From Tretioscincus oriximinensis (taxonomy: Eukaryota > Chordata > Lepidosauria > Squamata > Gymnophthalmidae): a stretch of DNA of 64,000 bases. The translations under genes were made by a program, and so were the position numbers. How positions within the stretch are numbered: the first letter of the stretch is position 1; each line of letters opens with the position of its first letter. Of this stretch, positions 33,295-64,000 are shown piece after piece. The notes beneath the pieces were generated by a model. That model was not told the DNA's origin. It made no database searches and saw nothing but the letters and a program-made list of their open reading frames with translations. Location: positions 66,012 through 130,011 of the forward strand of contig JAJVDF010000952.1 of NCBI GenBank assembly GCA_022410635.1, read 5' to 3'.

Positions 33295-34651
33295 TTTATT
33301 CACTTATTTTTTAAAATCTCCAGACAATTTGCAAACATGCGAAGACTATATAAAATGTCCAAATGGGCAAAAAAAGAAAGAAAGAAAGAAAAAAAAGGAA
33401 GACGGAGATGCAATGTGGACCAGTGAAAGAGCCACAGCTATTTGATTACCCGTGGGCCTGTACAACAAGGGTGGCGCACAGTAACCATGGCAATGTGCCA
33501 CACAGGGCTCAGCACCTGAGGCAGTTCTCTTTGCAATGAGGGGGAAAGACTTCCTGATGAGCAAAAGCAAAAGGTAACGGGTTAGGAGGGAGAGTGGGTG
33601 CCCGATAGGAAGGAGACAGTTCTGCACACAGACTTGGATAAATAATGAAATGTCACAAAGATACATTGAAGCTTCTCAGTATCAGCACATTTAGTAATTT
33701 CAGTAGCAAACCCTTTAAAGCCATTTGTAGGCAACTCGTAAGCCCCAATCAACAAAGGCGTCTGCTGCTGTCGGTTACGATTTGATCTGAAGTATCACAG
33801 GAATATCCAGCAAAGCAGGTTTAACCCGCGTTTCCTTTTTCTCACATCTAAACCCAACTTGACTGAGAAACTTTTATTATCACAGTTCCTATTGGACAGG
33901 AGAGTTAAGGATCGGTGAGCCCCCCCCCCCTCTCCCCCCCGAGGTTCCTATGCAAATGTGTGGTTTTACCCCTCTAGTGAAATAAAACTATGGCGAAAGG
34001 GTTTCTGTTACTTCCATGAACCCTAGAAGAGCTTCACCGTTAGGCAGGACAAGACGCCAAAGGACTGTACTGCACACCCCGCCTCCATCCGAAGGGACAG
34101 AAAAACACAGGCTGCAGAGGAAAGACCAAACGGGGAGACTGGAAACAGGGTTCAAATGCTGCCTGGTAGAAGCCAGGTCTCCCAGTGGCACAAAACTGTA
34201 CAAAGAAATGATAGAAAAGAACATGCACTGGTATTAACGCAGTGCTCATTTTAATATAAAATAAACAGCTTACATTTTTCACTGTAAATATAGGTTATGT
34301 ACAGAATTCTGTGTAGATATCACTACATGTATAAAGCTTCAATATAGGCCTCTTGATACATTTATATTCCTGGCTCCCTGAGCCACTTTGTACAGTGCAT
34401 TTAATAGCAAAAAGATTTAGTAACAAGAATATGGAATAAATATCATAATACAAACCATAGAGAATCCTCTTTACAGTACTTTAAAAGGAAAGAAAAAAGC
34501 TCTCCCTTGACCCACAATGCAAAAAAACTAAAGGATGTCAAGGCAATAATTCTGCTTGGAGGGGCCACCGAGATGGAGGAAGGGGAGGAGGCAGCATCTG
34601 CCACAGGCAGAATCTGCTACCTCCCTGACTAAAGGGACATTGCCCTGAATT
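33295..34651 (-). other. Probable ABCC5 3' untranslated region
   Basis: AT-rich, single-copy-looking sequence follows the ABCC5 stop. A canonical AATAAA lies at 33300-33295 on the minus strand, giving a 3' UTR of about 1.36 kb. Repeats resume beyond it. There is a poly-C/poly-G tract near 33920-33950. Confidence 0.6.
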
Positions 34652-63504
<28,853 letters not shown>

Positions 63505-63889
63505 CTGAAGGACACAACAAACAAACAGAGGAGGGGGAAGCAAGATGAAATCAGACAGTTGGGATGATTAAAAAAAATGATATTGAACTTTCTACACTGC
63601 CAATCTGCATATTCAATTTACAGTACAATACAATCTTTAAAAAAATCTAAATAAACTAGATTATGCTTTATTGTTTCCCATATAAGCAATCCTCGTTTAA
63701 AAAATCTTATTCTGAAAACCTCCGTTTCCAGACATCCAGTGCAACAAGGAAGAATGAATGTTTGATTCAAGTGATTAACCAACATACTTAAATGTCACAG
63801 TAAGTAAACAAAAGTGTGGCATCCTCAGAAATCCAAGAAGGAGGGGGAATAAGGGCACTGAACAGCAGCCACTCCTAGAGGAACTAGAG

Positions 63890-64000
63890 CAGTGGTTCTC
63901 AACCTTTCTAATGCCGTGACCCCGCAATACAGTTCCTCATGTTGCGGTAACCCCAATTTTGGTGGCTACATCTCAGCAGCTTGGCCACCGTGGCCTTGCC
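63890..64000 (+). mobile_element. hAT element start resembling SPIN/URR1, runs off the window
   Basis: It starts CAGTGGTTCTCAACCTTTCT followed by AATGCCGTGACCCC and CAGTTCCTCATGTTG, which I recognise as the 5' end of SPIN/URR1-like hAT elements. The far end and TSD lie beyond 64000. Confidence 0.75.

Overview
The window looks like vertebrate nuclear DNA, most likely from a squamate reptile. This rests on two conserved multi-exon genes with GT-AG introns and on a mixed repeat load: CR1, L2-like and L1 LINEs, tRNA-derived SINEs, hAT elements, solo LTRs and DIRS tyrosine-recombinase retrotransposons. DIRS elements argue against mammals and most birds. The species cannot be named from sequence alone.

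Both genes are on the minus strand. RNPEPL1 (M1-family aminopeptidase, arginyl aminopeptidase-like 1) is complete: 11 coding exons from 30658 (ATG) down to 4072 (stop), with exon 1 in a CpG-rich promoter block and broken by a 279-base assembly gap (30082-30360). Upstream of it, in the same direction, lies the 3' half of ABCC5 (multidrug resistance-associated protein 5). Its last 13 coding exons run from 63504 down to the stop at 34652 and encode the second membrane domain and second nucleotide-binding domain; the 5' half lies beyond 64000. All exon phases fit except across the RNPEPL1 gap. RNPEPL1 exons 2-11 add up to exactly 542 codons including the stop, and the ABCC5 exons to 610 codons after a 2-base split codon.

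The introns are mostly transposable elements. The most notable are two DIRS-type elements inside ABCC5. A nearly complete one (about 50554-56570, minus strand) keeps inverted terminal repeats, an internal complementary region that copies the joined termini, reverse transcriptase/RNase H and a tyrosine recombinase. A shorter relative (about 37390-41655, plus strand) has lost the reverse transcriptase core and the recombinase HxxR motif. A solo DIRS terminus lies at 42.5 kb. An L1 copy ends in a poly-A run that touches the 5' splice site of the ABCC5 exon carrying Walker A. Two solo LTRs of 735 and 736 bases, each with a perfect 5-base target duplication, sit 38 kb apart in opposite orientation. 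About twenty copies of one CR1-like LINE family, foldback repeats and several SINE and LINE families fill the rest.

The two genes are functionally unrelated (peptide trimming and organic-anion export), so nothing suggests a joint pathway. The window is mainly informative about gene linkage and transposon biology. Repeat family names are my recognition of hallmark sequence; no database was searched.
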